From: Jiella pelagia | GTDB lineage: Bacteria; Pseudomonadota; Alphaproteobacteria; Rhizobiales; Rhizobiaceae | NCBI RefSeq assembly: GCF_026898155.1 | Contig: NZ_CP114029.1 | Span: 4,754,001-4,818,000 of the forward strand | Length of the DNA: 64,000 nt | Direction: 5' to 3' | Shown: positions 39,143 through 48,875 of the stretch, in pieces | Numbering within the stretch: the stretch's first letter is position 1 | Layout: each line of letters starts with the position of its first letter | The notes under the pieces: model-generated | What the model was told of the DNA's origin: nothing | Seen by the model: the letters and a program-made list of their open reading frames with translations, nothing else | The model's database searches: none | Program-made: the position numbers and the translations under genes

Positions 39143-39907
39143 TCAGACGGCGAGATATTCCATCCGCAGCTCGTCATTGTCGATGATCTCCTTCGCCGAG
39201 CCGTCGAAGACCACTTCGCCCATGTCGAGGATGATGGCGCGATCGGCGAGATGGAGGGCGGCGATGGCATTCTGCTCGACGAGAATGGTGGTGATGCCGA
39301 TCTCCTTGATCTCCTCGAGGATCTTCTCGATCTCCTTGACGATGACGGGTGCCAGGCCCTCATAGGGCTCGTCGAGCAGCAGAAGCTTGACGTCGCGGGC
39401 GAGCGCCCGCGCCACCGCGAGCATCTGCTGCTCGCCGCCGGACATGGTGGTGCCTTCCTGGTTGCGCCGTTCGGCAAGCCGCGGGAAGTGGCCGTAAATG
39501 CGGTCGAGATCCCAGCCGATCGGCTTCTCGATCTGGGCAAGCTTGAGGTTTTCCTCAACGGTGAGGCCAGCGATGATCCGCCGGTCCTCCGGCACCAGTT
39601 GCACCCCGGCGCGCGCGGCCTGAAAGGACTGCATGTCGTGCAGTGCCATGCCGTCGAGCCAGATTTCGCCACGCTTCAGCTCCGGCGAGCCGGCCCGGGC
39701 AATGGTTCTCAAGGTCGAGGTCTTGCCGGCGCCGTTGCGGCCGAGAAGGGCGAGGATCTCGCCGTGGCGGACGTCGAAGGAAACGCCCTGGACGATGTAG
39801 CTCTCGCCGTAATACGCATGCATGTCCCTAGCCGAGAAATATGGCCGGCCGGCGGCGTCGTTCGACGGGGCATGAGCGCCGGAGGGGCGGGTGAGTGTCT
39901 CGCTCAT
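39143..39907 (-). CDS. ABC transporter ATP-binding protein (LivF type), second system
   Basis: 254 residues. Walker A is LGRNGAGKTS, signature MSGGEQQMLAVARAL, Walker B LLLLDEPYEGLAP and the VEQNAIAAL motif. An N-terminal extension of about 20 residues precedes YFSARDMHAYYG. ATG 39907 overlaps the stop of the LivG-like gene. Last gene of the 44485-39143 operon. Confidence 0.93.
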   Translation of the reverse strand: MSETLTRPSGAHAPSNDAAGRPYFSARDMHAYYGESYIVQGVSFDVRHGEILALLGRNGAGKTSTLRTIARAGSPELKRGEIWLDGMALHDMQSFQAARAGVQLVPEDRRIIAGLTVEENLKLAQIEKPIGWDLDRIYGHFPRLAERRNQEGTTMSGGEQQMLAVARALARDVKLLLLDEPYEGLAPVIVKEIEKILEEIKEIGITTILVEQNAIAALHLADRAIILDMGEVVFDGSAKEIIDNDELRMEYLAV

Positions 39908-40666
39908 AGATGGGCTCCACCGAGATAGGCTTCCTGGACCTTCGGGCTCGCCTTGATTTCCTCGGGCGTGCCCTCGGCGATCACCGTCCCCTGCGCCATG
40001 ACGCTGACCTTGTCGGCCAGCGAGAAGACGACGTGCATGTCGTGCTCGATGATCACCTTGGTGATGCCGCGCTCGGCGATCTTCTTCAGAAGGTCGACCG
40101 TGTTGTTGGTGTCGGCGCGCGACATGCCGGCGGTGGGTTCGTCGAGCAGCAAGAGCTTGGGATGCTGGACGAGGCACATGGCCAGTTCCAGCCGCCTCTT
40201 GTCGCCGCGCGACATGGAATTGACGAGCTGGTCGCGCTGGTCCCAGAGATTGAGGTCGTCGAGGATGTGCTCGGCCTCTTCGCGCACGGCGCCGCGCTCG
40301 CGCGCCCGGCCCCAGGCGTTGATGCGGAACGCACCGTCCTTGCGGGCGAAAGCCGGGATCATCACGTTTTCCATCACGGAGAGCCTCGCCAAAGACCTCC
40401 GGGGTCTGGAAGACGCGGGCGATGCCGGCCTGGTTGATCTGATGCGGCTTGTGGCCGAGCAGCGAGCCGCCGTCGAAGTTCACCGACCCCTCGTCGGGGA
40501 TGATGCGGCCGACGAGGCAGTTGAGGAGCGTCGACTTGCCCGCCCCGTTCGGTCCGATAATCGCGTGGACGCTGCCTTCGCGGACGTCGAGATTGACGTT
40601 GTCGAGGGCGCGCAGGCCGCCGAACCGTTTCGACACGCCCTTGATCGAGAGAATTTCGCTGGTCAT
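39904..40666 (-). pseudogene. ABC transporter ATP-binding protein (LivG type), frame broken near 40384
   Basis: The N-terminal frame gives ILSIKGVSKRFGGLRALDNV and Walker A GPNGAGKSTL, up to ARVFQTPEVFGE. The C-terminal frame continues LSVMENVMIPAF with signature MSRGDKRRLELAM and Walker B LLLLDEPTAGMS. The frames meet at GAGCCTC (40381-40387, + strand). Reading GAGCTC gives FGELSVMENV and an uninterrupted protein of about 253 residues. All neighbours in the operon are intact, so a real loss of this ATPase is unlikely. Confidence 0.85.
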
Positions 40667-40679
40667 GGCGTTCTGGTCC

Positions 40680-41903
40680 TCAATGGCCGGCATGGGGGGC
40701 GGTGGCTTCGCCACGATTGCCCTTGAAGCGACCACTCACGCGTCGAAGGCCTTCCATGATCCCGCCGGGCAGGAAGATGACCACGAGCATGAAGAGCAGT
40801 CCGAGTGTCAGGTGCCAGCCCTCGCCGACGAAGGGCGAGACAATCGTCACCATGAAGTCCTGCACACCGCCGGGAAGGAAGTCGAAGGCGCGGTGCAGCA
40901 CCCCTTCGTTGAAGGAGGAGAAGATCTGCTCGAGATATTTCATCACCGCTGCGCCGATCACCGGACCGAGCAGCGTGCCGACGCCGCCGAGAATGGTCAT
41001 CAGCACCACTTCACCAGAGGCCGTCCACTGCATGCGGTCGGCGCCGGCGAGCGGATCGGTCACCGCCAGAAGGCCGCCGGCGAGGCCGGCATACATACCG
41101 GATATCACGAAGGCTGCGAGCAGATAGGGACGGGTGGAAAAGCCGGTGTAGTTCATCCGGTTCTGGTTCGACTTGATGGCAAAGAGCATCAGGCCGAAGG
41201 TCGAGTTGCGGATCCGCATCGTCACGAAGAAGGCGAGGATCAGAAGGATGGCGCAGAAATAGAAGCCCGGCCAGCCCTGCAGCTCCAGACCGAACAGGTC
41301 CGGCACGCCGCGTCCCGACGGTGACCCGAACATGTGATCGAGGATGCGCGGATCGGAGCCCGAGACCTGCAGGCCGGTCTCGCCGTTGGTGATCGGCGTC
41401 AGCACCGAATACGCAAGGTTGTAGGACATTTGCGCGAAGGCGAGCGTCAGGATGGAGAAGTAGATGCCCGAGCGCCGCAGGCTCACAAAACCGATGAGGA
41501 ATGCGAAGACGCCGGCAACGGCGATGGCGAAGACGAGCGCGATCAACGCGTTCATCGACAACAGCTTGAACATCCAGACGGCGGCATAGGAGCCGGTTCC
41601 CAGGAAGGCGGCGTGGCCGAAGGAGAGGTAGCCGGAGAAGCCGAACAGGATGTTGAAGCCGAGCGCGAAGATTCCGAAGATCGCGAACTTCTGCAGAATG
41701 TCTGGATAGCCGGCGCCGATCGGCGCGAGCCAGATCGGCATGGTGAGGACGGCGAGCGCGAAGATCGCCAGGAGGAGGTAGTCGCTGCGGCTCGAACTCA
41801 TGAAGCCGCGCAGGCCTTCGCCCTTCGGCCGATGGCCTTCGGCGGGGCTGCGGCCCATGCTCTTGCTCATGTTCTTGTCGGGGGTCATGACACTCTGGCT
41901 CAT
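40680..41903 (-). CDS. Branched-chain amino acid-type ABC transporter permease (LivM type), second system
   Basis: 407 residues with a polar N-terminal extension of about 45 residues before the first membrane helix. Family motifs are [39 protein letters not shown] and [18 protein letters not shown]. Lies 3 bases after livH in the operon. Confidence 0.92.
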   Translation of the reverse strand: MSQSVMTPDKNMSKSMGRSPAEGHRPKGEGLRGFMSSSRSDYLLLAIFALAVLTMPIWLAPIGAGYPDILQKFAIFGIFALGFNILFGFSGYLSFGHAAFLGTGSYAAVWMFKLLSMNALIALVFAIAVAGVFAFLIGFVSLRRSGIYFSILTLAFAQMSYNLAYSVLTPITNGETGLQVSGSDPRILDHMFGSPSGRGVPDLFGLELQGWPGFYFCAILLILAFFVTMRIRNSTFGLMLFAIKSNQNRMNYTGFSTRPYLLAAFVISGMYAGLAGGLLAVTDPLAGADRMQWTASGEVVLMTILGGVGTLLGPVIGAAVMKYLEQIFSSFNEGVLHRAFDFLPGGVQDFMVTIVSPFVGEGWHLTLGLLFMLVVIFLPGGIMEGLRRVSGRFKGNRGEATAPHAGH

Positions 41904-41906
41904 CGA

Positions 41907-42920
41907 TCAGGCCTCCATGACGCCGCGACGACCCATCAGACCGCGTGGACGGACCAAAAGGACCACGACGGCGACGAGATAGATGATGATCTGGTCGATC
42001 CCGGGGACGATCGCCTTCACCTCGGTCATCGAGGCGAGGGACTGAAGAATCCCAAGCAGGAAACCGGCAAGCACGGCGCCGGGAAGCGAGCCCATCCCAC
42101 CGACGACGACGACAACGAAGGACAGGACGAGAAAATCCATCCCCAGATGGTAGTTCGGCGCGAGGATCGGCGTGTACATCACCCCGGCAAGCCCTGCGAC
42201 GGCCGAGGCGATGCCGAAGACTATGGTGAACTTGCGGCCGATATTGATGCCGAGCAGCCCGACAGTCTCGCGATCGGCCATGCCGGCCCGCACCACCATG
42301 CCGAACGTCGTCAGCTGAAGGAAAGCGAAGACCATGCCGATGATGGCCAGCGAAAATAGGAAGTAGACGATCCGCCACATTGGATAGCTGATGTTCGACG
42401 CGCCGACGAGGGCGCCGATATCGGCGCTTCCGGCGAGGGCGGGCGGCGCGGTCATCGGGATGGGATTGGCGCCGAAGAAGTACTTCACAATCTCCTGCAG
42501 GACGATCGCAAGGCCGAAGGTGACGAGGATCTGCTCGGCATGGCTGCGCTTGTAGAAGAAGCGGATCAGCCCTCGTTCCATCGCAAACCCGACGAGCAGC
42601 ATGACGGGAACGGCGAGCAGGATGGACAGTGGCACCGCCCAGTCAACGATCGCTTGGCCGGTGTCGCCGTACCAAAGCGTCAGATAGGGAATTTCCTTGT
42701 AGGCCTCGAAGAAGGTCACGCTCTCGTCGCGGATCCGCTCGGAAATCGTCAGCAGCCCGGAAAAGGTCACGGCGCAGAAGGCGCCGAGCATGAACAGGGC
42801 GCCATGCGCGAAGTTCACGACACCGAGCGTACCGAAGATGAGTGTCAGGCCGAGGGCGATCAGCGCGTAGGCGCCGCCCTTGTCGAGCCCGTTGAGGATC
42901 TGAAGTATGATGGCGTCCAT
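41907..42920 (-). CDS. Branched-chain amino acid-type ABC transporter permease (LivH type), second system
   Basis: 337 residues. The start at ATG 42920 gives ILQILNGLDKGGAYALIALG, the LivH N-terminus. Other motifs are GTLGVVNFAHGALFMLGAF and VVVGGMGSLPGAVLAG. A periplasmic loop of about 50 residues (ERIRDESVTFFEAYKEIP) is longer than in E. coli LivH. The frame extends upstream to 43094, but the extra part lies in the spacer after the binding-protein gene and has no family sequence. Confidence 0.92.
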   Translation of the reverse strand: MDAIILQILNGLDKGGAYALIALGLTLIFGTLGVVNFAHGALFMLGAFCAVTFSGLLTISERIRDESVTFFEAYKEIPYLTLWYGDTGQAIVDWAVPLSILLAVPVMLLVGFAMERGLIRFFYKRSHAEQILVTFGLAIVLQEIVKYFFGANPIPMTAPPALAGSADIGALVGASNISYPMWRIVYFLFSLAIIGMVFAFLQLTTFGMVVRAGMADRETVGLLGINIGRKFTIVFGIASAVAGLAGVMYTPILAPNYHLGMDFLVLSFVVVVVGGMGSLPGAVLAGFLLGILQSLASMTEVKAIVPGIDQIIIYLVAVVVLLVRPRGLMGRRGVMEA

Positions 42921-43120
42921 CGAGCCTACCAGTAAACCTTCCGCCGACGTCTGAAAGATGCGGATGCACCGCCGTGCTGCATCGTCAGCTTCGTTGGGCT
43001 TCCCAAGAGAGGTATCTGCCGTCTTGCGCGTCAGCGTCGCCGCCAGGGGCGATCGTCCGATTTCGAGCGATCGGGCGGGCAGCGTTTCCGCCACCCGCCC
43101 GAGGCTTCATGGAACGACCG

Positions 43121-44485
43121 TCAGGCCGCGCAGCCCTTGACTTCGTAGGGACCGAGTTCCCCGCCGAAGATCGACGCATCGTAGGTGACCTGATCGCGCG
43201 GCACGATCTTGACGATCTCCATGAGATCGAACTGGTTGGTCGGGGCATCCTTGCCGCGCACGACGAGCACGTCCTTGAAGCACTGGTGGTCGGACCCGCG
43301 ATAGAGGGTCGGGCCGTTGCCCATGCCGTCGAACTCGAAGTCTTCCAGCGCCTTGATCAGCTCGGGCGGATAGAAGGTCCCGGCCATTTCGGCAGCGTTG
43401 GCGTAGAGCAGCGTCTGGACATAGCAGGTCTGTGCAGCCTGCGACGGCGGCGAGCCGTAGGCCTCGCCGAAGGACTTGGCGAGAATCTTCGACGGCTCGT
43501 TGTCGAGCTTCCAGTCCCAGTTGGCGGTGCCCAGAATGCCCTTCACCGCCTCGCCGGCGCCCTGAGCCATCAGTTCGGAGAACAGTGGCACGACGATCTC
43601 GAACTGCTTGCCGCCGACCTGCTTCGACTTCATGTCGAACTGGGTCACGGCCTGGCGGAGCGAATTCACCATGTCGCCGCCGTAGTGGTTGAGGATCAGG
43701 ACGTCCGCCCCGGAATTGAGGACCGGCGTCAGATACTGCGAGAAGTCGCCGGCACCGAGCGGCGTGCGCACGGCCTGAACCGTCTCCCAGCCGAGCGCCT
43801 CGGTGGCGTTCTTGATCGATTCTTCCTGGGTCCAGCCCCAGGTGTAATCGGCCGTCAGGTGATAGGCCTTGCGGTCCTTGCCGTATTCTTCGGCCAGCAC
43901 CGGGCCGAGCGCCTGGCCCGACATGTAGGCGTTGAAGAAGTGCCGGAAGCCGTAGCGCCGCTTGTCCTTGCCGGTGGTATCGTTGGAGTGGGTCAGACCG
44001 GCCATGAACATGACGCCCATGTCCTGGCAGAGCGACTGCACCGCGACGGCGACGCCCGAGGACGAGCCGCCGGAAATCATGATCGCCTTGTCGGCCTCGA
44101 TCATGCGCTTGGCCGAAGCGCGGGCGGCATCGGACTTCGTCTGGGTGTCGCCGGTGACGAAGGTCACCTTCTTGCCGAGAATGCCGTTGCCCTTGAGGCT
44201 TGACGGCTTGAGCGTGTTGACGAGACCGCCGTCGCCCTCGCCGTTGAGATGCTGGACCGCCAACTGGAAGGCCCGCAGCTCGTCGGCGCCTTCGTCGGCA
44301 TAGGGGCCGGACTGCGGCACGTTGAAGCCGAGGACGACGTTGCTGCCCGAGGGATTGTTGCAGAAGGCCTGATCCTGCGACCAGGCGTTGCGCACGAAGA
44401 AGTGCGGGGTCGCCAGACCGGCTCCGAGCGCGGCGCTCGTCTTCAGAAGTCTGCGGCGGCTCCAGGCCGACGTATCAATAGCCAT
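43121..44485 (-). CDS. Substrate-binding protein of the second LIV-type importer, Tat signal
   Basis: 454 residues. The N-terminus SRRRLLKTSAALGAGLATP is a twin-arginine signal, so the protein is probably folded before export. The type I binding fold starts at VVLGFNVPQSGPYADEGADE. GGGAGGAG is upstream of ATG 44485. First gene of the operon; ligand unknown. Relatives bind amides, urea or amino acids. Confidence 0.91.
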   Translation of the reverse strand: MAIDTSAWSRRRLLKTSAALGAGLATPHFFVRNAWSQDQAFCNNPSGSNVVLGFNVPQSGPYADEGADELRAFQLAVQHLNGEGDGGLVNTLKPSSLKGNGILGKKVTFVTGDTQTKSDAARASAKRMIEADKAIMISGGSSSGVAVAVQSLCQDMGVMFMAGLTHSNDTTGKDKRRYGFRHFFNAYMSGQALGPVLAEEYGKDRKAYHLTADYTWGWTQEESIKNATEALGWETVQAVRTPLGAGDFSQYLTPVLNSGADVLILNHYGGDMVNSLRQAVTQFDMKSKQVGGKQFEIVVPLFSELMAQGAGEAVKGILGTANWDWKLDNEPSKILAKSFGEAYGSPPSQAAQTCYVQTLLYANAAEMAGTFYPPELIKALEDFEFDGMGNGPTLYRGSDHQCFKDVLVVRGKDAPTNQFDLMEIVKIVPRDQVTYDASIFGGELGPYEVKGCAA

Positions 44486-44743
44486 GCTTCTCCTCCCGAT
44501 TGAAGATCGAATAGCGGCGGCCACGAGCCGTTTCCTCCCGCATCGGGGCCACCGCGAATTCCTACCTATCGTCTACGAGTGGACAAGTTCAATCTATAAT
44601 ACTTTGGACTAAAGGCGGTGACTTCACCGATGCGGCGACCGGACGCTGCTGCGCCGCAGAATAATTCTTGCAGCGCAGCAATGGTGTGGCGAACTACACT
44701 TGCGACAGTTCCGCAAACTGATGGACGCCGCCGATCCGCTGGG

Positions 44744-45934
44744 TCAGCCGTTGCCGAAGCAGTCGCTCAACCCCTTGGCGATGTTGCGGATGAGGGTGGG
44801 GTAGAGGTCGGGGCCGTCCGGCAGATCGGCGCCGAGCGGATCAAGCACCCCGACCTTCGCGTCCGTGCCCTCGGTGACCGTCGTGACGATGCTCGGTTCG
44901 AACTCCGGTTCGGTGAAGACGCAGGAGGCGCCGATGGTTTCGAGCTTGTCCTTGATCTCCCGGATCCGCGCCGCGCCCGGCGTGCGATCGGGATTGACGG
45001 TGATAGCACCGGCGGCCGGCACGTCGAATCGCTGCTCGAAATACTGATAGGCGTCGTGGAAGACGACAAAGGGCTTCTTCGGCAAACCCTGCAACTCGGC
45101 CCTGACGTCCTTTTCCAGTGCCTCGAGACGCGCGACATAGGCCTCGGCATTGTCGCGATAGGCGGCCGCATTCGCCGGATCGACCTTCTCCAGGGTCGCG
45201 GCGATCGCCCGGGTCATCGCGATGGCGTTCTCCGGGTCGAGCCAGACGTGCTCGTTGATGCCGGTGTGGCCGTGAGCGTCGCCATCGTCATGATCATCGT
45301 CGTGGTCGTGGTCGTGGTCGTGGTCAGCGGCGGCTTCCTCGTGATCGTGAGCGTCTTCGCTCGCCTCGGCGCCGTGGCCGTGATCGTGGTCGTCCGGCTC
45401 GAACATCGCGCCCGTGCGGGCCTCGAGCTTCTCGACGCCCTCGGCGTCCCAGAGGGCCACGACCTCAGCGTTGTTGCCGAGCGAGCCGATCGGCTTGACC
45501 AGGAAGCTTTCGAGCCGCGGTCCGATCCAGAAGATCGCCTTCGCGTCGGAGAGGGCGCCCGCGTCGGAAGGCTTCAGCGCCGCGGTGTGCGGGGAGGCTG
45601 CCCCCTTGACGATCAGATAGGGCTCACCGACCCCTTTCATCACCGCCGAGACGAGTGAATCCACCGGCTTGATCGAGGTGACCACCCTCGGCGCCTCGTC
45701 CGCCTTGGCCGGGGCCGAGGTGAGGGCGATGCCGGCGATCATTGCGGCGACGAGCGCCTTGGCAGCGAGAAAGCCGCCGCCCGCACCCGCCGGTCTCCCG
45801 GCCGGCGACGCGGCGAGGCGCGCCACTCGTTTCTTGAAGCCACGCTGAGCCTTGGCTTTCGGGCGGCGCGGCGGCATGTCGAATGGTTCGGCCGGACGGG
45901 CTGGCGGCGCATCGACGTTGCGACGAAGGGGCAT
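44744..45934 (-). CDS. znuA: Zinc ABC transporter substrate-binding protein
   Basis: A 396-residue high-affinity periplasmic zinc-binding protein. A long basic N-terminal stretch (residues 1-52) precedes the hydrophobic signal AAKALVAAMIAGIALTSAPA. Zinc ligands include the His of GAASPHTAALKPSD and the His of NEHVWLDPENA. A His/Asp-rich loop (about residues 185-225, over a dozen His) is the typical ZnuA zinc-collecting region. ATG 45934 has GGAG upstream; a second in-frame ATG at 45877 would shorten the odd N-terminus. Divergent from znuC over probable Zur sites. Confidence 0.93.
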   Translation of the reverse strand: MPLRRNVDAPPARPAEPFDMPPRRPKAKAQRGFKKRVARLAASPAGRPAGAGGGFLAAKALVAAMIAGIALTSAPAKADEAPRVVTSIKPVDSLVSAVMKGVGEPYLIVKGAASPHTAALKPSDAGALSDAKAIFWIGPRLESFLVKPIGSLGNNAEVVALWDAEGVEKLEARTGAMFEPDDHDHGHGAEASEDAHDHEEAAADHDHDHDHDDDHDDGDAHGHTGINEHVWLDPENAIAMTRAIAATLEKVDPANAAAYRDNAEAYVARLEALEKDVRAELQGLPKKPFVVFHDAYQYFEQRFDVPAAGAITVNPDRTPGAARIREIKDKLETIGASCVFTEPEFEPSIVTTVTEGTDAKVGVLDPLGADLPDGPDLYPTLIRNIAKGLSDCFGNG

Positions 45935-45948
45935 CGAACTGGCTCCAA

Positions 45949-45985
45949 TGTTATATCATTACAAGAATTGCGTTATGCTATAACG
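45949..45985. promoter_or_regulatory. Candidate Zur boxes in the znuA/znuC divergent promoter
   Basis: The palindrome CGTTATGCTATAACG (45971-45985) and the weaker TGTTATATCATTACA (45949-45963) match the GTTATA/TATAAC core of alphaproteobacterial Zur operators. They lie between divergent znu genes whose operon ends with zur itself. Confidence 0.6.
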
Positions 45986-46021
45986 TATGGCATAGCAAGC
46001 CCCGAAATGGACGATGTGGAC

Positions 46022-46966
46022 ATGACAGACTCAGTATCGCACGGACCAGCCAGGTCGTTGATCGACATGCGCGGCGTCGGGGTTTTTCGTTCGGGCCGCT
46101 GGCTGGTGCGCGGCGTCGATCTTTCGATCCGCCGGGGAGAAATCGTCACGCTGATCGGGCCGAATGGCTCCGGCAAGACGACGACGGCCAAGACCGCCGT
46201 CGGCATTCTGAAGCCCGACGCAGGCCATGTCGATCGCGCCCGCGATCTTGTCGTCGGCTACGTGCCGCAGCGGCTTTCGGTCGACCGCTCGCTGCCGATG
46301 AGCGTCGCCCGGATGATGACGTTGACGACGCGTGTGGGCAACGGCGCCATCGAGGCGGCGCTCGACAAGGTCGGTATCGCGCATCTGGCGAAGGCGCAGG
46401 TGCACGATCTGTCGGGCGGCGAGTTTCAGCGGGCATTGCTGGCGAGGGCGATGCTGCGGCGGCCGAGCCTCCTGGTCCTCGACGAGCCGGTGCAGGGCGT
46501 CGACTTTTCCGGCGAGATCGCGCTGTACGAGCTGATCTCGGAACTCAGGGACAGCGAGGGCTGCGCGGTTCTGCTGATCTCCCACGATCTTCACGTCGTG
46601 ATGGCGAAGACCGACCGGGTGATCTGCCTCAACGGCCATGTCTGCTGCGCCGGCAGCCCGAGTTCGGTCGCCGCATCGCCGGCCTATCGGCAGCTGTTCG
46701 GCGACCGCGCCGCGGAGGCTCTCGCCGTCTATCGCCATCGCCACGACCACACCCACCTGCCCGGCGGAGAGATCAGCTATTCCGGCGATGACGGGCAGGA
46801 TCACGATCACGATCACGATGATCGGCATGGGCACGATCATGGGCATGGGCACGAGGACGGCCATGCCTGCGGCCACCATCCTGCCCATCGCCGATCGGGC
46901 GACATCCGCCAGCCCGGCGACGAGGACGAGGCGGCCGCGCGGGCCGTGGAGCACAATCATGCTTGA
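46022..46966 (+). CDS. znuC: Zinc ABC transporter ATPase with His-rich tail
   Basis: 314 residues. Walker A GPNGSGKTTT, signature LSGGEFQRALLARAM, Walker B LLVLDEPVQGVD, H loop LLISHDLHVVM. The final 70 or so residues are a His/Asp-rich tail (over 20 His, encoded partly by a GATCAC repeat at 46800-46817), a putative cytoplasmic zinc-binding extension seen in rhizobial ZnuC. Start ATG 46022 versus 46007 is undecided; neither has a clear ribosome-binding site. Overlaps znuB by 8 bases. Confidence 0.92.
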   Translation: MTDSVSHGPARSLIDMRGVGVFRSGRWLVRGVDLSIRRGEIVTLIGPNGSGKTTTAKTAVGILKPDAGHVDRARDLVVGYVPQRLSVDRSLPMSVARMMTLTTRVGNGAIEAALDKVGIAHLAKAQVHDLSGGEFQRALLARAMLRRPSLLVLDEPVQGVDFSGEIALYELISELRDSEGCAVLLISHDLHVVMAKTDRVICLNGHVCCAGSPSSVAASPAYRQLFGDRAAEALAVYRHRHDHTHLPGGEISYSGDDGQDHDHDHDDRHGHDHGHGHEDGHACGHHPAHRRSGDIRQPGDEDEAAARAVEHNHA

Positions 46967-47781
46967 CGACTTCTTCACCCGCGCATTGCTCGCCGGCCTC
47001 GGCATCGCGGTCATCGCCGGTCCGCTCGGTTGCTTCGTCGTCTGGCGGCGGATGGCCTATTTCGGCGACACCATGGCCCATTCGGCGTTGCTCGGGATCG
47101 CGCTGGCGCTGGCCTTCGAATGGGCGACGCTGCCGGCGGTCTTCCTGATCGCGGCCTTCGTCTCGCTGGCGCTGATTCTGCTGCAGCGACGGGGCGGGCT
47201 GTCGACCGATCTCGCTGCTGGGCATCCTCTCCCACTCGACGCTGGCCATCGGCCTGGTGGCGCTCGCCTTCATGCCCTGGGTGCGCGTCGATCTCCTCGG
47301 CTATCTGTTCGGCGACATCCTGGCTGTGACGCGGGCCGATCTCGCGGCGATCTGGGGCGGCTCGGCCGTCGTCGGCGCGGCGCTTGTCTTCCTGTGGCGT
47401 CCGCTCCTGGCCGGAACGGTCAACGCCGAACTCGCCAGCGCCGAAGGCCAGTCGCCGGAACTCGCCCGCACCGCCTTCATGCTGCTTCTCGCCTTCGTCA
47501 TCGCCATTGCCATGAAGATCGTCGGCATCCTCCTGATTACAGCCCTGTTGATCATTCCGGCTGCGACGGCGCGGCGCTTCGCCACCTCGCCGGAGACGAT
47601 GGCGCTGGTGGCGGCGCTGGTCGGCGCGATGGCCTCGACGGGCGGGCTCTATCTCTCGCTCGGCTACGACACGCCGTCCGGCCCCTCCATCGTCGTCACC
47701 GCGCTGATCCTGTTCCTCCTCTCGCTGCTGCCGCTGCCGAGGCTTTCGCGCCGACGCGCGGCGGGGGGAGAGGCGCCATGA
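46959..47781 (+). pseudogene. znuB: Zinc ABC transporter permease, frame broken near 47210
   Basis: The N-terminal frame gives FFTRALLAGLGIAVIAGPLG and RRMAYFGDTMAHSALLGIAL, the ZnuB signature. The C-terminal frame gives GYLFGDILAVTRADL and MKIVGILLITALLIIPAATA. The frames meet at GATCTC (47208-47213). Reading GACTC gives LSTDSLLGILSHSTLAIGL and a normal permease of about 273 residues. The flanking znuC and zur are intact and overlap it by 8 and 4 bases. Confidence 0.88.
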
Positions 47782-48227
47782 CCGCCCGGCCGACGCTGAC
47801 GCGCAACCAGACGCTGGTGCTGCAAACCCTGACGGCAGCCTTCGAGCCGCTCAGCGCCTATGCGATTCTCGACCGCTTGAGAGACGACGGGTTCCGGGCC
47901 CCGCTGCAGGTGTATCGCGCACTCGACAAGCTTCTGGAGACCGGGCTCGTGCACCGGCTCGACAGCCTGAAGGCCTTTGTCGCCTGTTCCCATCCGCACG
48001 AGCATGGCGGCGAAGACATGGTCGCCTTCGCGATCTGCGAGAACTGCGCGAGGGTTTGGGAGTTCTCCGATTCGAAGATCGAGGATCGCTTCAGCGCCTG
48101 GGCCGGGGCGGAAGACTTTCTGACCAAGACAACCACGCTCGAGATCTCCGGCCTATGCGCCGCCTGCCGCCTGGGCGGAACCCCCGCAAAAGCCGGCGTT
48201 TCGGCGGAGACGCGCCGCCGCCGGTGA
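47778..48227 (+). CDS. zur: Zinc uptake regulator, Fur family
   Basis: 149 residues. The N-terminal winged helix (TLTRNQTLVLQTLTAAFEPL, APLQVYRALDKLLETGLVHR) is followed by the metal-binding and dimer domain with CSHPHEHGG, the CENC pair and CAAC near the C-terminus, which form the structural Zn site. ATG overlaps the znuB stop (ATGA). Expected to repress znuA and znuCB-zur through the sites at 45949-45985 when zinc is sufficient. Confidence 0.94.
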   Translation: MTARPTLTRNQTLVLQTLTAAFEPLSAYAILDRLRDDGFRAPLQVYRALDKLLETGLVHRLDSLKAFVACSHPHEHGGEDMVAFAICENCARVWEFSDSKIEDRFSAWAGAEDFLTKTTTLEISGLCAACRLGGTPAKAGVSAETRRRR

Positions 48228-48299
48228 CGATTTTCGAGGAATCGCCACCACATGCTTGCGATCCTTCAAAGCCCTCGTTATATACCGCGCCGCAGGTCA

Positions 48300-48376
48300 C
48301 GGAGTGTAGCGCAGCCTGGTAGCGCACCTCGTTCGGGACGAGGGGGTCGCAGGTTCGAATCCTGCCACTCCGACCA
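48300..48376 (+). tRNA. tRNA-Pro(CGG)
   Basis: 77 bases with acceptor CGGAGTG/CACTCCG, anticodon loop TTCGGGA (anticodon CGG), T-arm GGTTCGAATCC and encoded CCA. It marks the border between the core-like region and the accessory segment downstream, so it may be an integration site. No integrase and no repeated tRNA 3' end were found in the window. Confidence 0.95.
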
Positions 48377-48521
48377 GCATCTTCAGGGGTTTGCGAGAGG
48401 TTCCCGGCCTCGATGATCCGAACCCCGACAGTTTCCCCGACAGATTGGTTCCTGGTAGCGTCGGGCAAGCTGGGAACGCTAGGGTTCTTTTACCCGATCC
48501 CCGACGGCAAAGGCCGACCGC

Positions 48522-48800
48522 ATGTTCCTCGCTCACTGGACCCAGGCACGGCTGATGGACCGCATCGGGGCAGACGTGCGGCGCCGCACGGACCTCCTGC
48601 AGGATCTGTTTGGTGTCGGTGAACGGACGGCGCAGCGATGGGCGACGTGCAAGCAGGATATGAACCGGGATGTGATCATCAAGCTCGGGACCGCCCTCAG
48701 CCAGATGGACGCCATTCGCAAGGAGATGGAAGCGGACGAACGGCCCAATGTTCTGTTGAAATGGGCCGCTGCAAAGCTAAAAGTTGAACCAATCGACTGA
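48522..48800 (+). CDS. Small hypothetical protein with HTH-like segment
   Basis: 92 residues. The segment LLQDLFGVGERTAQRWATCK looks like a helix-turn-helix (GVGERTAQRW as the recognition helix). The rest is helical and charged. It precedes the AAA+ operon by 75 bases on the same strand and could be its regulator or a phage-type DNA-binding protein. No family assignment is possible by eye. Confidence 0.55.
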   Translation: MFLAHWTQARLMDRIGADVRRRTDLLQDLFGVGERTAQRWATCKQDMNRDVIIKLGTALSQMDAIRKEMEADERPNVLLKWAAAKLKVEPID

Positions 48801-48875
48801 CGGGTTCCTAACGGGTCTCTGCTAGTGTCCTGACTCCCCGGCGGTATTGACCGCCATACAGGTCAGGACCTCGAT

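Noticed and set aside
46797-46870. CRISPR-like or microsatellite array of GATCAC/CATGGGCA units
   Set aside because: No spacers; the repeats encode the His-rich ZnuC tail.
46638-48227. One long ORF linking znuC, znuB and zur
   Set aside because: It mixes a shadow of znuC with pieces of znuB and all of zur; the genes have their own starts at 46959 and 47778.
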